In this document: piece by piece, positions 1 to 12,350 of the stretch
Layout: each line of letters opens with the position of its first letter
Position numbering within the stretch: position 1 is the first letter of the stretch
Assembly (NCBI GenBank): GCA_963573305.1
Contig: OY754327.1
Span: 138,796,855-138,860,854, forward strand
Length of the DNA stretch: 64,000 nt
Source: Pyrrhosoma nymphula
Lineage: Eukaryota > Arthropoda > Insecta > Odonata > Coenagrionidae
Reading direction: 5' to 3'
The notes under the pieces: model-generated
Seen by the model: the letters and a program-made list of their open reading frames with translations, nothing else
The model's database searches: none
What the model was told of the DNA's origin: nothing
Position numbers and translations under genes: made by a program

Positions 1-1600
1 GCAAAGCAAAATGATTTGCGGCACCATGAGCAAATGGAGAACGCGTTCTTTCCACATCCGCAACGACTTTAATCCTATACCTACCCTGCTAACGACTCAC
101 TAATATTTAAAACAATTGCCTTCAAAATATTTTTGATTGAAGTAATGATGATTAGAGAACAATATATGAAATTTTAAACAGTAAAAACCTTGAAAAATGA
201 AGTAAAAACGTTTCCTGAGTTTGAGGCCGAGAATATAGAGAATGCCAGGGCCGATTGTAATGAAACAAACGCTGACACGTATTCTGCATTACAGTAATCA
301 TTTTCATGTCCGTCAAAACTAGCTTGCAAAATCAATGTGAGTTGCATCAGAAAGCAACAAGCTTTCTGATCCCAGCGAATTCATTACAGGGAGGTTGTAC
401 TGTATTAATGAATTGGGCGCAAAGGTTAACACACTACTTCAAATTATTTTCTTGACTTAGAGCATGGATACATCGAAAGTCATCATAATTGCATTGATAT
501 TTCATCAGCATAACTTGCTCGCCATTTATTTATTCACCCTGCGTCGCAAAGTAAGGCCCTGATTGCGACTTAACCTAGAGATTCCCCTATGGTGATGTAA
601 CCCTCAATAAAAACCTCTATAACTACGAACCTCTGTACAATGAACTCATTTTTCCGGTCCTGACGAATTCGATATATGGAGGTTTTACTGTAACTCAAAA
701 CGCGAGCCAAGCTTGGTAGAGGATGAGGCAAAGAGGAAAAGAGCACATAAGTAGATACGGGTGCCAGTAATGACTCAAAGTTACTATGCAACAAGACAAA
801 GAAATCACCGTGGCCCAGCAGACAGAAGAGCACGAGGAAAAGAGAAAACGAGACAGGGAAAGAGTCGAAGAAGAGGACAAGGAAAAGATGCAAATAGAGA
901 ATAGGACCAGTCATCCTGATTGTTCCGAGCCTGGTCGCAAAGTATGGGGGATTAAGAGCTTGGCTCGGGAGCCCCCCGCACTGCCCTAACGGGTTGCACA
1001 GTTGGTGGAAGCAAGTGGGAGAACCTCTTGGGGTATTCTCATTTAGAGAAGACATTGGAGAGCCTTAAGCCAACAAAAATGAAGGTTTTTTTCAAACAGA
1101 GCTCTGCACCAACAGAAGAAACGTTTACTGCCTAGTGACTTAAAATTAAAATTACAGGCATGCTCTTGGCAGCACCACAAACCATTACCTTTCGATAAAT
1201 ATGTAAAAAGTGATACAAAGCAACCTTAAGAGTAACTACAAGTTTATCTTAGATAATGATCAACTGACACCACTGCCTACAAGAGATAATGTTAGGAAAG
1301 CTCAATCCCCTATCCCCAAGAACTTGCACATACGATACTGAAATGAACCTCTATCAAAGAGAGGGGAGATACCTCAGATTGAGGACACAATCTACATAAA
1401 TATTTCAATTAAGTTTATTTAAGTACTCCAGCACTAGACTATATGCTTGGATTTCATTTGATTAAGTAGTCCAGTAATTTGATGCTTAAGATTCCTCTCA
1501 GATGGGACCTCAAGAGGCCAGAATGGTCGAGGAATTCCAGAATTTTTTGAACATCGCAAAGGCTACTACATATTGCTTCCTAAACAACTTCCAGTTACCT
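1..1600. other. Unassigned intronic/flanking DNA
   Basis: No supported gene. The stretch is AT-rich with a purine-rich patch around 780-900. The open frames at 570-1055 and 786-989 are low-complexity and overlap each other on opposite strands, so I treat them as chance. If the MARF1-like gene continues leftward, this is part of its next intron; no further MARF1 exon was seen below 3315. Confidence 0.5.
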
Positions 1601-1614
1601 CAGAACTACAGATT

Positions 1615-2666
1615 GCATGCATACGGGGATGCATGGCTTACACAAGGATACCCAATTGCAATGGTATTTATGCATAGAGTATAGCCCAAGAAACATGATG
1701 GCCAAAAACTTCCCTAATACATACTTTACTACAAGTTTGAGTCGTTTAATAAAAATTAAGAATCTGCCATGATTATGCCAGATAATACAAAAATATTTAT
1801 ACCAAGTGAACATCCACCAATATTCGGACCAAAGTCGCTGAAATTGAAACAAAAAACATGAAATCAGCAAGTTCTCGGCTGAGACCACTTTGTTGGCTTT
1901 CCGTTGCTTGGCCCGCCTGATTAAATTCCGAGATGCATATTCTGTTTCACAAACAGTTTTATCCTTCAGTTCATCCAGTGTACATTGTGCACGAATCAGC
2001 TGCTTTAATTTATGATCACCAATTCAAACTATGAATTCATTGTTTTTTTAATGAAAATTTATCATAAAGAACAGTGGTATAACAGTGTTCATTCAGTGTT
2101 AGCGAGAAACTCAAGATTATAAGAGAAGTGGTAGAGACTGGCAATCATGCAGCTGGATGTAAATATGTGCTGGAATCTTGCGTACCAACTGGAAGAAGAA
2201 AAATTATACACTTCTTTCTAATAACAGTGAGAAAAGAGTATTCAGAGGAAAAATTGTATCTGCAAAATATCCTGGCATAGAGGAACAACTTTCAGCGTAT
2301 ATTAGAGACAGATGCCAATTTGGGTAGCAAGAGAGCTTGGTATAACCTTTGATAAATTTAAGACTTAGGGGTTGGATGCTGCAATTTTTTAATAGGAATG
2401 GCCTTTCAATAAGAAGGAAAACAACTATATCACAGTGCTTGCCTGAAGCATGCGAAGAAAAGCTGGTGAAATTTCAGAGGTACATTATCAACCTTAGAAA
2501 TACATATTCCTATTTGTTAGGACAGATTGGGAATGCAGATCGGACCCCTGTTTACTTTGAAATGCAATATGATACTACAGTGAATGAAGCTGGAGCAAAG
2601 AAACAATGCTGTACTTTCATGCTATCAGTATTGGCATATGGAAAGAAGCTAGAAGATGGTATGTAA
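1615..2666 (+). pseudogene. Tigger/pogo transposase relic
   Basis: Degenerate copy of the Tigger family also present at 23.4-30.1 kb. The stretch from about 1655 closely matches the one from about 24055, and the frame at 2349-2666 encodes a helix-turn-helix/early DDE stretch (GWMLQFFNRNGLSIRRKTT, then GNADRTPVYFEMQYDTTV) that aligns with the transposase at 32.4-33.7 kb. The first catalytic Asp neighbourhood (NADRTP) is visible, but the second and third Asp regions are missing because homology stops near 2660. Upstream frames are broken by stops. It lies in the same transcriptional intron as, and antisense to, the MARF1-like gene. A dead, 3'-truncated copy is the best reading. Confidence 0.75.
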
Positions 2667-2679
2667 TAGTTTCACTAGG

Positions 2680-3314
2680 ACCAGCCATGTCACTACTCAA
2701 TGTTATCAAGGGGCCAGCAGAGAACACTGCTTCTGTTTGTGGCGCAAACAATCTGAATCAAGGAGGTAAATAATAACTGTTGTAAATCTAAAGGATTAGT
2801 TGCTTTAATTTTCACAGATCACTTCCAATGTGCCTATTGTAATTCTTTTTGGAATTTACTCTTTTAATCAAAAGAACTTAGAAATAACTCTGAAATATTT
2901 ATAAATTATCTTTGACAATGGCATTCATCATTGAAAAACAAAATAAAATAAAACAAAGCCAGTAAATTGATGGTCCCTGGTAAAATGAGGCATAATAGCA
3001 TACCTGGTAAACCAATCATTAAAGGGGGGGAAGGTTTAAAGCTTTACAATAAAAGGTCAATTATCGGACATTAGATTGTCTGACAGTCCCTCAGCAAGCA
3101 TGGCTCACTCACCTCCATACTTTCTCCTCACCTACCCTCACTTCTTTTCAGCAAATAACCCATGGCATGTTAAGTCTACAATATTGCTGTATCAAATTAC
3201 ACAATGGAGGAAGGACACATTACTATCTTTTATCTCCACCAGGAGGAAAAAGAACTTCTTACATGGACCATTTACAATGTGGTTAAAATATGAAGGGTTT
3301 AAATTCATTATTAC
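2680..3314. other. Intron downstream of the LOTUS-5 exon
   Basis: Begins (minus strand) with the GT donor at 3314-3313. Nothing else recognised: AT-rich, no TE ends or coding similarity found. Confidence 0.5.
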
Positions 3315-3470
3315 CTTAGCAACCTCTGGAATAGCTTCAAAGAGTTCAATTAATTTTGTAAAACCATAGTCTGCTACTCTGCATTGATGACCAAAATGGT
3401 GATGATATGCTGGAATGAACTTGTTGAAGAGCAAGGAGCACTGTGGAGCATGCCGAAGAAGTTCCACCAC
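3315..3470 (-). CDS. MARF1: MARF1-like exon encoding LOTUS domain 5
   Basis: Leftmost exon found of a MARF1 (limkain-b1) orthologue, a cytoplasmic regulator of mRNA stability with tandem LOTUS/OST-HTH RNA-binding domains. Its 52 codons (phase 0 to 0) start VVELLRHAPQCSLLFNKF and include FIPAYHHHFG and YGFTKLIELFEAIPEVAK, the centre of a LOTUS winged-helix. Acceptor AG is at 3472-3471 and donor GT at 3314-3313. It follows exon 12790-13125 (ending KKFALE) in perfect register, as in vertebrate MARF1 where the same junction lies at the start of LOTUS 5. The rest of this domain (its wing) and LOTUS 6-8 should be further left, outside the window. The coding sequence is intact, with no stop. Confidence 0.9.
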
Positions 3471-5754
3471 CTTTGTATTTTATGAAAAATTACAAAAGAA
3501 AGAATCGTAAATTTGTAGTGCCATCTGGGTTTTACATGCAAACACATCATATCCATCACATTGGCAATGAAACGTCATCGTCAAGTTACACCGATGGATC
3601 ATTATCAGGAAACAAGGAGATACCAGCACAACAGCCCTGGTAAAAATTCCAAGTATAAACATCATATCAAAGTGCATCAAAAGAGATGGCTCTCTTTCCT
3701 AATGTCATCAGTAAGAGAAAATATTAAGAGACAGTAAGCAGAGAATCTTGTACTACTCCAATAGAGAGGAAAAATATTTTTTACCAATGAAATTTCTTCT
3801 CACACTATATCCTGAAAGAAATTCCAATCACAAGCCTATTATGTGGTAAACGTTTTATGGGTTTTCTACCGCATTAATCCATGTCCTATGAAGCTATGTT
3901 CTGACCTGAAGAAGATAGCTGGAATGGTGGAAAAATTGTCATCAAAGAACATGGATAAGCAAAGTAGAAACACAAAAAACCTTCACTAAAAAGTACTATG
4001 ATGTAAAAGAGTTCTTAGACTACAAAAAAATGGAAAATTTTTATTGATCCAAGCAGTCATTAAGAAAAATTTTGTTATGCATTTATTATTATTTTTCTAC
4101 TGATTATTGTGAAACTAAATTTTTGTTTTTTTTAAATTGTGAATATTTTATCGTGCTTTATATATCATTGTTATTACATATTATATTGTATCCTTTAGGC
4201 AAATAATAATAATAACTATATGTATGCCTCCCTGGAAGCCTTCACTCCAAGCCAACATGTGCCCAATTCCATTTCACACTGAAAAATGTATTTCAAAATA
4301 AGCACTTATTTTCTTTATTATATACCGTATTTGCATGAATCTAAGATGACAACCCCCTTTTATGGAATTCCACGAGGGAAAAATAAAATTTTGAATAACA
4401 ATTAATGATAGTAATAAATAATAAAATACTTATAAATTCATTTTATCATCATTTGTGCATTATACAGAAAAACAGCAAAAAATGTAAACGTAAAAAAAAG
4501 TTGTTTAGTGAAACTTTCCTGAACGCAGCTTCACGCAATGCGGTTCACAAATCGGTACCAAGCTTGGCTGGACATGGTACGAAGCTTCACCTTCAAGTGG
4601 TTTCTAAAGGCAGGCGTTTTTACAATTTTTCCTGGGTAAATACAAAACCTAATAAAAAAGATTCCAATCTTTGCCAATGATTTTACTTCTCCACGGAGGT
4701 TCTTATCGCACAAGAATTGACCCTCAATCACAAGAACAAAAATTAGTTATTTTGCATACTTCCTCTTTACTCACGATGAAACTTTCTTTTCGATGCTGAA
4801 GCAGTCTTTTTTCGGAATCAAATTTTGTCATTGTTTCGGCATGATGCTTCACCACTTGCAATTGTCCAATGTATGTATTTTATTTTAACATTTGGTGCTA
4901 TGTTGATTATTTCACGGAATAATGAATACAGAATTTGGTATACCTATCTGGTTGGATCAACTAACAAAGCGCAACTCAGCTGAGGTAGCCACTGTTGAAT
5001 CTTCATAATTTATGAGATACATAAATGACATTCAGCATCTGCCAAGATATATTTTGTTTTTACCTCCTATTATTAGAGAAATGCCAATTCTTCATACCCT
5101 ATCAAATACTCCAGGAATGGATCCCATTCTTCTTACCCTCCTTTATACTAAAGGAAGGGATCCTATTCTCCATACCCTCATTCCTATTCTAAGAAAGGGT
5201 GGATTGAAGAGATGTATGCTAGAAGGACAGTGCCTAGGGAGATTTGCTTATTTTGACGCGGCATTATTCGGGTAACACTAAGTAAGCACTTCTTCACCCG
5301 AAGCAACTCTTCCCCAGGGCACGACTAGCCTTCTCCTTCCCTTACTACCTACCCTGAGAGAGGAAAATGGGAATCAAGCATGATTTTCCTCTGTTTCTTG
5401 CCCTTGGACTGGATGGTATATGCCGAGATGAATCATCCCATGGAGGTGAGGCTTGATGCATCATGTGCTGCCAGTATTTTTTTCGGGTGTTACGAAGATT
5501 GTGCTTTCCTCGTTTTTCATTTCTCGACTTCAGTAAAAAAAGACCAACTTAAAGTGATGCCGATAATTGTAGGAGGAAAGTAGGAAGGCATTGCAGGATA
5601 AACTTACAATAGTACATATAAACTTCGAGAAGGAATTTCAGTTGCATCGCTAGTGGTGCTAGTTAGTACAGTGTCAACAAGTTGACGATAAGGACTAAAA
5701 AAAAGACTGAAGAAAAACTTCTGTATATCTGGAGAAGATCAGATACAAAAACAT

Positions 5755-6320
5755 GGTCCTTTGGAAGGACCTATTGTAAGAAGTAAAGCTCTTCAAATTT
5801 ATAGCCACATAATAGTCCAAAAGCCATTGAAAAGGCCTGATATTGTCCACGACTTCCAAGGTTTCCTTGATAATGAGGACTTATGGGAAATCATAAATAT
5901 TACCAGTCAAATTGGAGGAGAGGGATTTCAAGACATGGAAGAAAGTGTGGTGGAAGTACAGTTGCATGAAGAGGAAATTGGCCACTGACAAATTGGATAT
6001 AATGGCACACTCTTCGAGTGAAGATGACAATGAAGACTGATTTGGAGCCTGAAAATCCCAAGTTAACAGTCACGCTAGCTACATTTTTGGGAAATATTTT
6101 GAAGCAGGCAGAAAATTTGTAACAAGTTTTAATTTGACTCGACGATTGAAAGGAACTTGACATTCATGATAGATGTCTTGATTCAGCTGTTTTGCCGAAT
6201 GCAAAACTCCTTAGGGAGTTGAAAATGCCGAAGAAGCTTCCGACCACAAAATTTTTCCCACCAACTTGCACCAGTAGTTGACATCTGAACTCTTTGAATT
6301 GGAAGACCAGGAGTAGACCA
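5755..6320 (+). pseudogene. Tigger transposase C-terminal remnant
   Basis: A frame at 5761-5988 carries GGEGFQDMEESVVEVQLHEE, resembling the acidic C-terminal segment of Tigger/jerky transposases (a GF.D(M/L)E..D..EL pattern). It is followed, after several stops and frame changes, by weak similarity to the distal tail in which a helical stretch precedes a short FF-type end. No catalytic DDE core is visible, so this is a fragment of the host element's transposase. The assignment rests on pattern recognition only and is tentative. Confidence 0.45.
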
Positions 6321-6634
6321 TTTTATTCAGGTGAGTTTCACTGTAGCTTTATTAAAAATTAATAGATTATTAACAAAATTAAAAAAGGTCAAATAAAAAT
6401 CATCGAAAAACAAATGCAAGCACATACCCTTTCAGTAATTGCAAACCAACTGCAGGTATCAAACAACCTAACGGAATATGGGCAGAAATGGCTTAGAAGC
6501 ATATCGTAGAACATAACATCGGTGAAAATCAAATGTTTTTTTATGGAATGCTTATTTAATTAATTGTATCATCATTTTTCAGTTCTATGAAGACTTAAAT
6601 TAACTACACCATATGTTCATTAGTATTCTATTTA

Positions 6635-7714
6635 GGGATGTGTCGATTTTCGATACCACCGATTCCTTTGGATTGGTATTGGCATCGAGAACCGATCGCT
6701 TAAAGTCAATACCGATACCAGCGATATCTATACGAAACATGACTACTTCACTACGGCCAGTTGCCATGGTAATCACCATCTTTATTTCCATACAAATCTG
6801 AATTACAACAGCATACAGCAGTTTCTGCCATAAGGCATTCTTTAACGGTTTATTTCTGTTTTCGGTAGTGCCTTTAAGCACTACAGGTAGTTGCTAAAGG
6901 GTGCCCACAAGACTATTAATTCTTTTTATCTACCTTGTGAAAACAATCGAAACACAAGGCATAATTTTAAGACAGCAGCAGACGACATCGGCTTACATAT
7001 AGCCCTTCCACAGTCTTACGATTATCCATAATTGCTCAAGCGGGCTTGGTCATTGAAAATATGGGTTTCATTATTTGTCGCAATGCTTTTAGGCAAAAAT
7101 CTGGCACATCTAGTGCTTCTTTACACTGAATGAAGCGTACTTACTAGTGATCCCAAAAGGTATTTATAATCTTTTGTACAGTATAATGCGAAAATTGGGA
7201 CACCGTAAATTGTTCAAATGGAAGGATTATATTCTGAGTAATAATAGAAGAGTAAATACATTGAGTACTTCCACATTCATCCTTATTTTTGTTGAAAAAC
7301 TGGACTCTGTATAGGTAAGATTTTTTCGGCAGTGGCCTAGTTCATCAGTATCTCATAGTTGGCACAGCAAGCGCCTAGTTGGCCTTCTATTGTATTTTGT
7401 ATTATTATTGCACATTTGTTATTAAACATGCTTTTGTAAGAAAAAATATAAATTTCTGTATTATCAAACAGTTTTTATTCAAGAATGTCCCCCGAGTGCA
7501 TATCAGAAGTTTTTTCCCGAAGTAAATAGGATGTATATTCAAATTATTGCATTGTAAAAAATTGTATTTTTAGATTTCATGGAACATTTAACAATAATGT
7601 ACAGGGAAAATAGGTAAACATATGTATAGGTCGATGGTATCGGTATCGAGAATCGATTTTTCAGGAATCGGAATCTGTATCGAGAACCGATAAATTTTGG
7701 TATCGACTCATCTC
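6635..7714. mobile_element. hAT-type non-autonomous element
   Basis: Left end AGGGATGTGTCGATTTTCGA and, inverted, right end AGAGATGAGTCGATACCAAA, with subterminal repeats of CGGTATCGAGAA in both orientations. Flanks tattctat and tattttat could be an imperfect 8-bp duplication, as expected for hAT. No transposase frame is seen in the interior (about 1 kb). It is nested inside the Tigger-like element 4325-8082. Confidence 0.55.
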
Positions 7715-8820
7715 TTATTTTATTCATTATTTGCTTAAAAAAATAAATGCAAACATAATGTTTACGGAAAATAGGTCCTTAAAGGAGACCATATTTCTTT
7801 CCACATTGAACGTAATCTCCTTATTTACATAGGACTAATGCTTCCTCGAAGGCGAGTTCGTGAAACACGGCATAATCGTGGAACGTAATAGTGCATAATA
7901 CATACATACAATGACACTTCCACACATTCGGAGAAGTTTCACTGCACATACCTACACTGGTAAACATATCTAGATTATGCAATTCAATTGAAGTCAAGGA
8001 TTTTGTTCCCTATTGGTAGACAAACCCATATTCCTTGGAAGACCAGCAAGGAAAAAAACATCTTAGATTCGTGCAAATACTGTACTTCCAATTAATTATT
8101 AGCATTAGTGTATATACGGCCATCCAGAGGATCATTCCATTCTATGTTCTATAAGATGTATTTCAGAAAAACATTGCATAAATCTCACAAATAAAATCAC
8201 TTTATGATAGAAAATTTTCCCAAAATTGCTGCTAAATAACTGGAAAAAAACAGAAGTACCTTGGAAAACCAAGAAGTTTATTTCTGTAAATGAGTGGCCT
8301 CCCTGCATTGAGAACATAGCATATCAGCAGTGATAGATAATTGTGTTTTACCATAATACATATTAATGCTAACTATTGAGAGTGATCCCTTCCCTTGAAC
8401 TACAACCTTGAACTGGTAGAAGGGCTTGTGCGTTTCATTGACCCCTAGAGCTGGACTAGCAGGAGCAATCACTAATGCTCCTGGTAGAGCCACCCATGCC
8501 AGATAGGTCGAAGGGTAGGAGTCAGACAAAAGGTAGTTTCCATGATGGTGTCACATTAAAAATACAGTTGAGAAGTGGGGTGGGAGTCCCTCTCAACTAT
8601 CAATTACCCTGAATATGAAAGTCATTCACAGAGAATTGAATTCTGGCAACTATGGGATGCAACCCACTAGGGCTGGTGTCCTGCCCGGCTCCAGGGGAGG
8701 CAAGGCCTCTGCCATCGTCATCACACAAAATCCTTGCACAACATCATCATCAGAGGATACAAGGAACAGGAGGGAGAAGAAGAATAGAAAGAGGAGGAAA
8801 AGAGCAGTAAAAAAAGGAAT

Positions 8821-9957
8821 TTGGAATGCAAGGACAATGATATGGGCCAGGAAGCTTGAAAATATTAAACAGTAAATGGAGAAAGGGAAAATAGATGATT
8901 TGGGGCTGTGAGATGGAAGGATAGCGAGGACTATTGGAGTGATATTTACAGCGTAATCTATAGTGGGGGAGATGAGATTCAACGTGGGGTAGGTTTGGAA
9001 CTTAATATAAAATTGGGGCTGAGGGTAATAAACAATGTACAGGTGAGCAACAGGATACTACTGGGAGAAATAAAAGCACGCCCGACAAATTTCGTACTGG
9101 TCAAGGTATACATGTAAACAAGCAACCATAGCGAGGAAGAGGTGGATGAGGTGTACGAGCAATTAGAAGAAATTATTAGAGAAGTGCCAAGAAAGAAAAA
9201 CCTGATAGTGATGGGTGACTTGAATGCAGTGGTGTGGGAAGGAAGGGAAGGATTTGAAGTAAGAGGGAATGTGCTAGGGACAAGAATCGCAGTGAGAAGG
9301 CAGTTGAAAATTGTAGAAGAAATAAATCAGTAGTGACAAATAGTTGGTTTAAACATCAGCCCAGGCATAGGTAGACATAAGAAATAATAACAAAAGTTGT
9401 CGTATATGTCCACTTTAATGTTAAACTGTGCAACTAGTTTCAACGCATTAGTGTGTCATCTTCAGGTACTGAACAGTACCTGAAGACGATGCATTAATGC
9501 ATTGAAACTAGTTGTACAGTTAAACATTAAAGTGGACATATATGCTAACTTTTTTTATTATTTCTTATCATTATGTTCCACAACATCTGCCTCATACTGT
9601 TGATTTCGTACGTACACATGGAAAATGTCGCATGATACTGGGAGATACCATACTGATTACATAATGGTAATGCGGAGATTTAGGAACAGGGTAAAAATCT
9701 CACAAAGCTATCCAGGGGTGGATGCAGACTTAGATCATAACTTGGTGATGATGAGCTGTGAAGTTAGATTCAAAAGACTTTATAAAGGTAGGAAAGTAAC
9801 AAAGTGGAACTTTGATGCATTGAAAGGGTTGAAAAGGACGAAATACCAAGAGCTGGTGGAAAAGAAGTTAGGTGAAGCAAAGCGGATGGGAAAAATAGAG
9901 AGAAGACAGGAGATAATAATAATTAAAGTAATTTTTTTTAATATACCACATTTTTAA
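8821..9957 (+). pseudogene. LINE AP-endonuclease domain, interrupted
   Basis: Recognisable endonuclease blocks: IWNARTM near 8821, LGLxEMRWKDS.DYWSD around 8900, GGDEIQRGVGLELN, EIKARPTNFVLVKVYM near 9065-9114, then KKNLIVMGDLNAVVWEG at 9196-9250 (the GDLNA motif contains the metal-site Asp/Asn). Downstream of the inserted palindrome the domain resumes with GRYHTDYIMVMRRFRNRV (9640-9700) and DLDHNLVMM, the final SDHxLV-type motif. Frames change at least three times. The product would nick target DNA during target-primed reverse transcription; this copy cannot. Confidence 0.8.
9373..9607. repeat. Fold-back palindrome A (about 197 bp) plus one-sided tail
   Basis: Two arms of about 90 nt (9373-9465 and 9476-9569) are inverted complements around a short centre, followed on the right by a tail of about 38 nt containing TTCCACAACATC. 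It interrupts the LINE endonuclease between the GDLNA and DYIMV blocks. The right arm carries CTGAAGA, a self-complementary segment (ATGCATTAATGCAT) and GAAAC. The same plan recurs at 36936-37165 and 58587-58817. Confidence 0.85.
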
Positions 9958-10362
9958 AACAGACTTAAAAGAATAATATAATTTTCCCTGGGCCCTTCTA
10001 AATTATTGAGGGTGAATTTTTAGTGGCTATGAATATATTTGTAAGACTTGAAGAGAAAAAAGTGTGTGGCGCAGGCAGCCCATGATAATTAAGGAGGAGT
10101 AAAGGGACCAGGTGTCATTGAGCGAACTCCCACAATTAATACAATTTGCAATGCATTGAAATTGGTGGGGAATTCATCCGGATTATCTACTTCTATTATC
10201 TACTGCCTGCGCCCCACGTTTTTCTCTTCAGGTCTTACCAGTATCTCCACAGCCACTAAAAATTCACCCTCAAAAATTTAGAAGGGCCTAGGGAAAATTA
10301 TTTTATACTGTGTAGTTCGTTTTAAAAATGTGATATATTAAAAAAAAATTATTTAATTAATT
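9929..10362. repeat. Long inverted repeat element (about 160-bp arms)
   Basis: The segment 9929-10085 and the inverted complement of about 10205-10362 match over nearly their whole length (shared blocks include GAGGGTGAATTTTTAGTGGC, TTTTCCCT.GGCCCTTCTAA and GAAGAGAAAAA). A unique spacer of about 120 bp lies between them. It is a MITE-like or fold-back insertion in the LINE relic; no coding potential. Confidence 0.8.
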
Positions 10363-10542
10363 ATTTTCTGCTTTTTAGTCTTATGCCCGGGTGAAAGTTT
10401 CCAATCGATTTTATGCATCTTGATGAGACTCTGACAGGGACACACAGGAAATTCCTGACGTATTTCAGATTCTGTTCAGCTGAGTGTGTGGAATTGAAAT
10501 AATTAATTAATCGTTAATTAAGTAATTAATTATTATAACATG

Positions 10543-10715
10543 AAGCTAACATTGCATTGTCATCCACTTCTGAGCTATGGTTAAAATAACAGGCCTCTAC
10601 TAGCACATCAGGAAATATTTTAATTAACTAATTGTAACTTAATTAATGAATTAGTTATAATAGATAGCTAATATTGCATTGTCATCCACTTCTGAGCTAT
10701 GGTTAAAATTTCAAG
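10543..10715. repeat. Two-copy direct repeat, period about 121 bp
   Basis: The 45-nt block containing TTGCATTGTCATCCACTTCT and GAGCTATGGTTAAAAT occurs at about 10550 and again at about 10671, separated by TAATTAAT-rich DNA. It is part of the block inserted into the LINE between 9.93 and 10.74 kb. Confidence 0.8.
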
Positions 10716-10744
10716 TCTCTAGCTGATCGGGAAGTTAGTTTAAA

Positions 10745-12350
10745 CTCTGTTGCAATATTCCACCTGGACAGACATGACTGAAACCGAACTAATAAAAACA
10801 TGGTTAAAAACAGGCATAGTAGGAGTGGCAGAGAAAACAATAGAAACAGTAAAAAGGAAGAGAGTTAAGAAGCAGTGGGTTACGGAAGAAATGATTAAGA
10901 AAACGGAGGAGAGAAGGATGTGGAAAAACGTCAACACCGACCTAGGCAAGAGGAAGTACAAGGAATTGAGTAATTAACTCCAGCTAGTGACCAACTGGGC
11001 AAAAGAAAACTGCTGGAAGGGACAATACGAGGAAATGGAAAAGCTGCAGGAAGAGGGGGAATTGGGTGCTTTGTACTCCAAAGTGAAAATGTTATCAGGT
11101 GGTAAGAGAGGGAAAACGATACCAAATGTTAAGGACAAAACAAGGAAGATATTAATCGAACAGGAAGATATCCAGGAAAGGTGGAGAGAATTACTAGAGG
11201 AGGTTTATGATGGTGAGAATAAACCTGTAAACCTAGATATAGAGGATGAAAGAAAAATAAATAAGGATATCCTCGGTCTGGAGTCACCCGACAGCGAAAT
11301 AGAGGGGCATGAAGGGAGATGAAGGGTAGAAAAGCGGTGGGCCACAACAACCTACCTTTGGAGCTACTGAAGAACCTAGGTAGTAAGGGGAGACAATCCT
11401 TTTTCGAACTTATTCGTAGGATCTACGATGTAAGAGTATGGCCAGAGGATTTCGTGAAAACAGTATTAATACCTATCCTGAAGAAGAAGAAAATGTCAGA
11501 ATGCGAGGAGTATCGAACAATTAAGTTTAATTTGGCACGTGGCAAAAGTTTTGCTTAGAATATTAAATAGAAGGTTGTAGAGTACAGCAAATTACTATTT
11601 AGCCGATGACCAGTTTGGATTCAAGAAAGGGAGGGCAGCTCTGGATGCGATTGCTGTAATGAGGACACATATAGATAGAAACAGAGTATAACCAGGACGT
11701 TTTTGCTTGCTTTGTGAATTTCAAAAAGGTGTTTCGCAGAGTAAACTGGGAGAAACTAATGCAGCTATTGGGGAAAATGGGAATAGATTGGCATGATAGG
11801 AGACTCATCCAAAACTTATACATGGGGTAGAGTGGCTCAGGTGAGTGCATGTACGAAAGTGTGAATTGTACGAAAGTTGAGTGAACGAAAGTCGAGGACC
11901 GCCAGTAATAGAAGGAAGCTGATGATGGGGACCTTAAGTAAGGATGTAAAAAAGAGGCTGGTGAAAAGCTTGATATGGAGTCTGGTGCTGTACGGGGCAG
12001 AAATGTGGGCCTTAAGAAAGAAAGCCGAAAATAGGCTCAAGTTGTTTGAGATGTGGGTGTGGAGGAGGATGGAGGTGCGTTGGAAGGAAAGAAAGACAAA
12101 TGAGCAAGTTCAAGACCCAGTTGGTGAGGAGAGGACACTTCTGAATGAGATTAGGGGAAGGCAGGGTAGGTGGCAGGAAGGGGTGGCAAGGCGATGACGG
12201 TATGCTGAAGGCCATGCTAGAGGGAAGAATGTTGGGCAAGCGGGGAATAGGAAGAAAGAGAATAGTTTCATGGACGGGATGAAGAAGGGTAGGACTTGCG
12301 CTGAAATGAGGAAAGAAATACTAGAGGTAGATAAAGTACTGCACGTATAA
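10745..12350 (+). pseudogene. LINE reverse transcriptase and C-terminal region
   Basis: Frames at 10750-11322 encode the charged linker typical of these LINEs (VKKQWVTEEMIKKTEERRMW). At 11319-11558 the reverse-transcriptase start is KGRKAVGHNNLPLELLKNLG and WPEDFVKTVLIPILKKK. At about 11600 FGFKKGRAALDA is recognisable before stops and frameshifts. The catalytic YxDD block is deleted, because the sequence jumps near 11850 to the C-terminal part (LVKSLIWSLVLYGAEMWALR, then MWVWRRME). The pattern is characteristic of the family; the copy is dead. Confidence 0.8.

Larger units (their letters stand above)
4325..8082. mobile_element. Tigger-like DNA transposon (TA-flanked), degenerate
   Basis: Terminal inverted repeats of about 24 bp: the left end CCGTATTTGCATGAATCTAA and, at 8060-8082, the inverted complement CAGTATTTGCACGAATCTAA, each flanked by TA (4323-4324 and 8083-8084). 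TA duplication plus a transposase remnant at 5.7-6.3 kb fit the Tc1/mariner-pogo superfamily. The element is interrupted by a hAT-type MITE (6635-7714). It lies in the 9.3-kb intron between the LOTUS-4 and LOTUS-5 exons of the MARF1-like gene. Confidence 0.7.

Noticed and set aside
570..1055. 161-codon minus-strand open frame
   Set aside because: Low-complexity Ser/Phe/Leu composition, no recognised domain, and overlaps an opposite frame. No support from the gene context.
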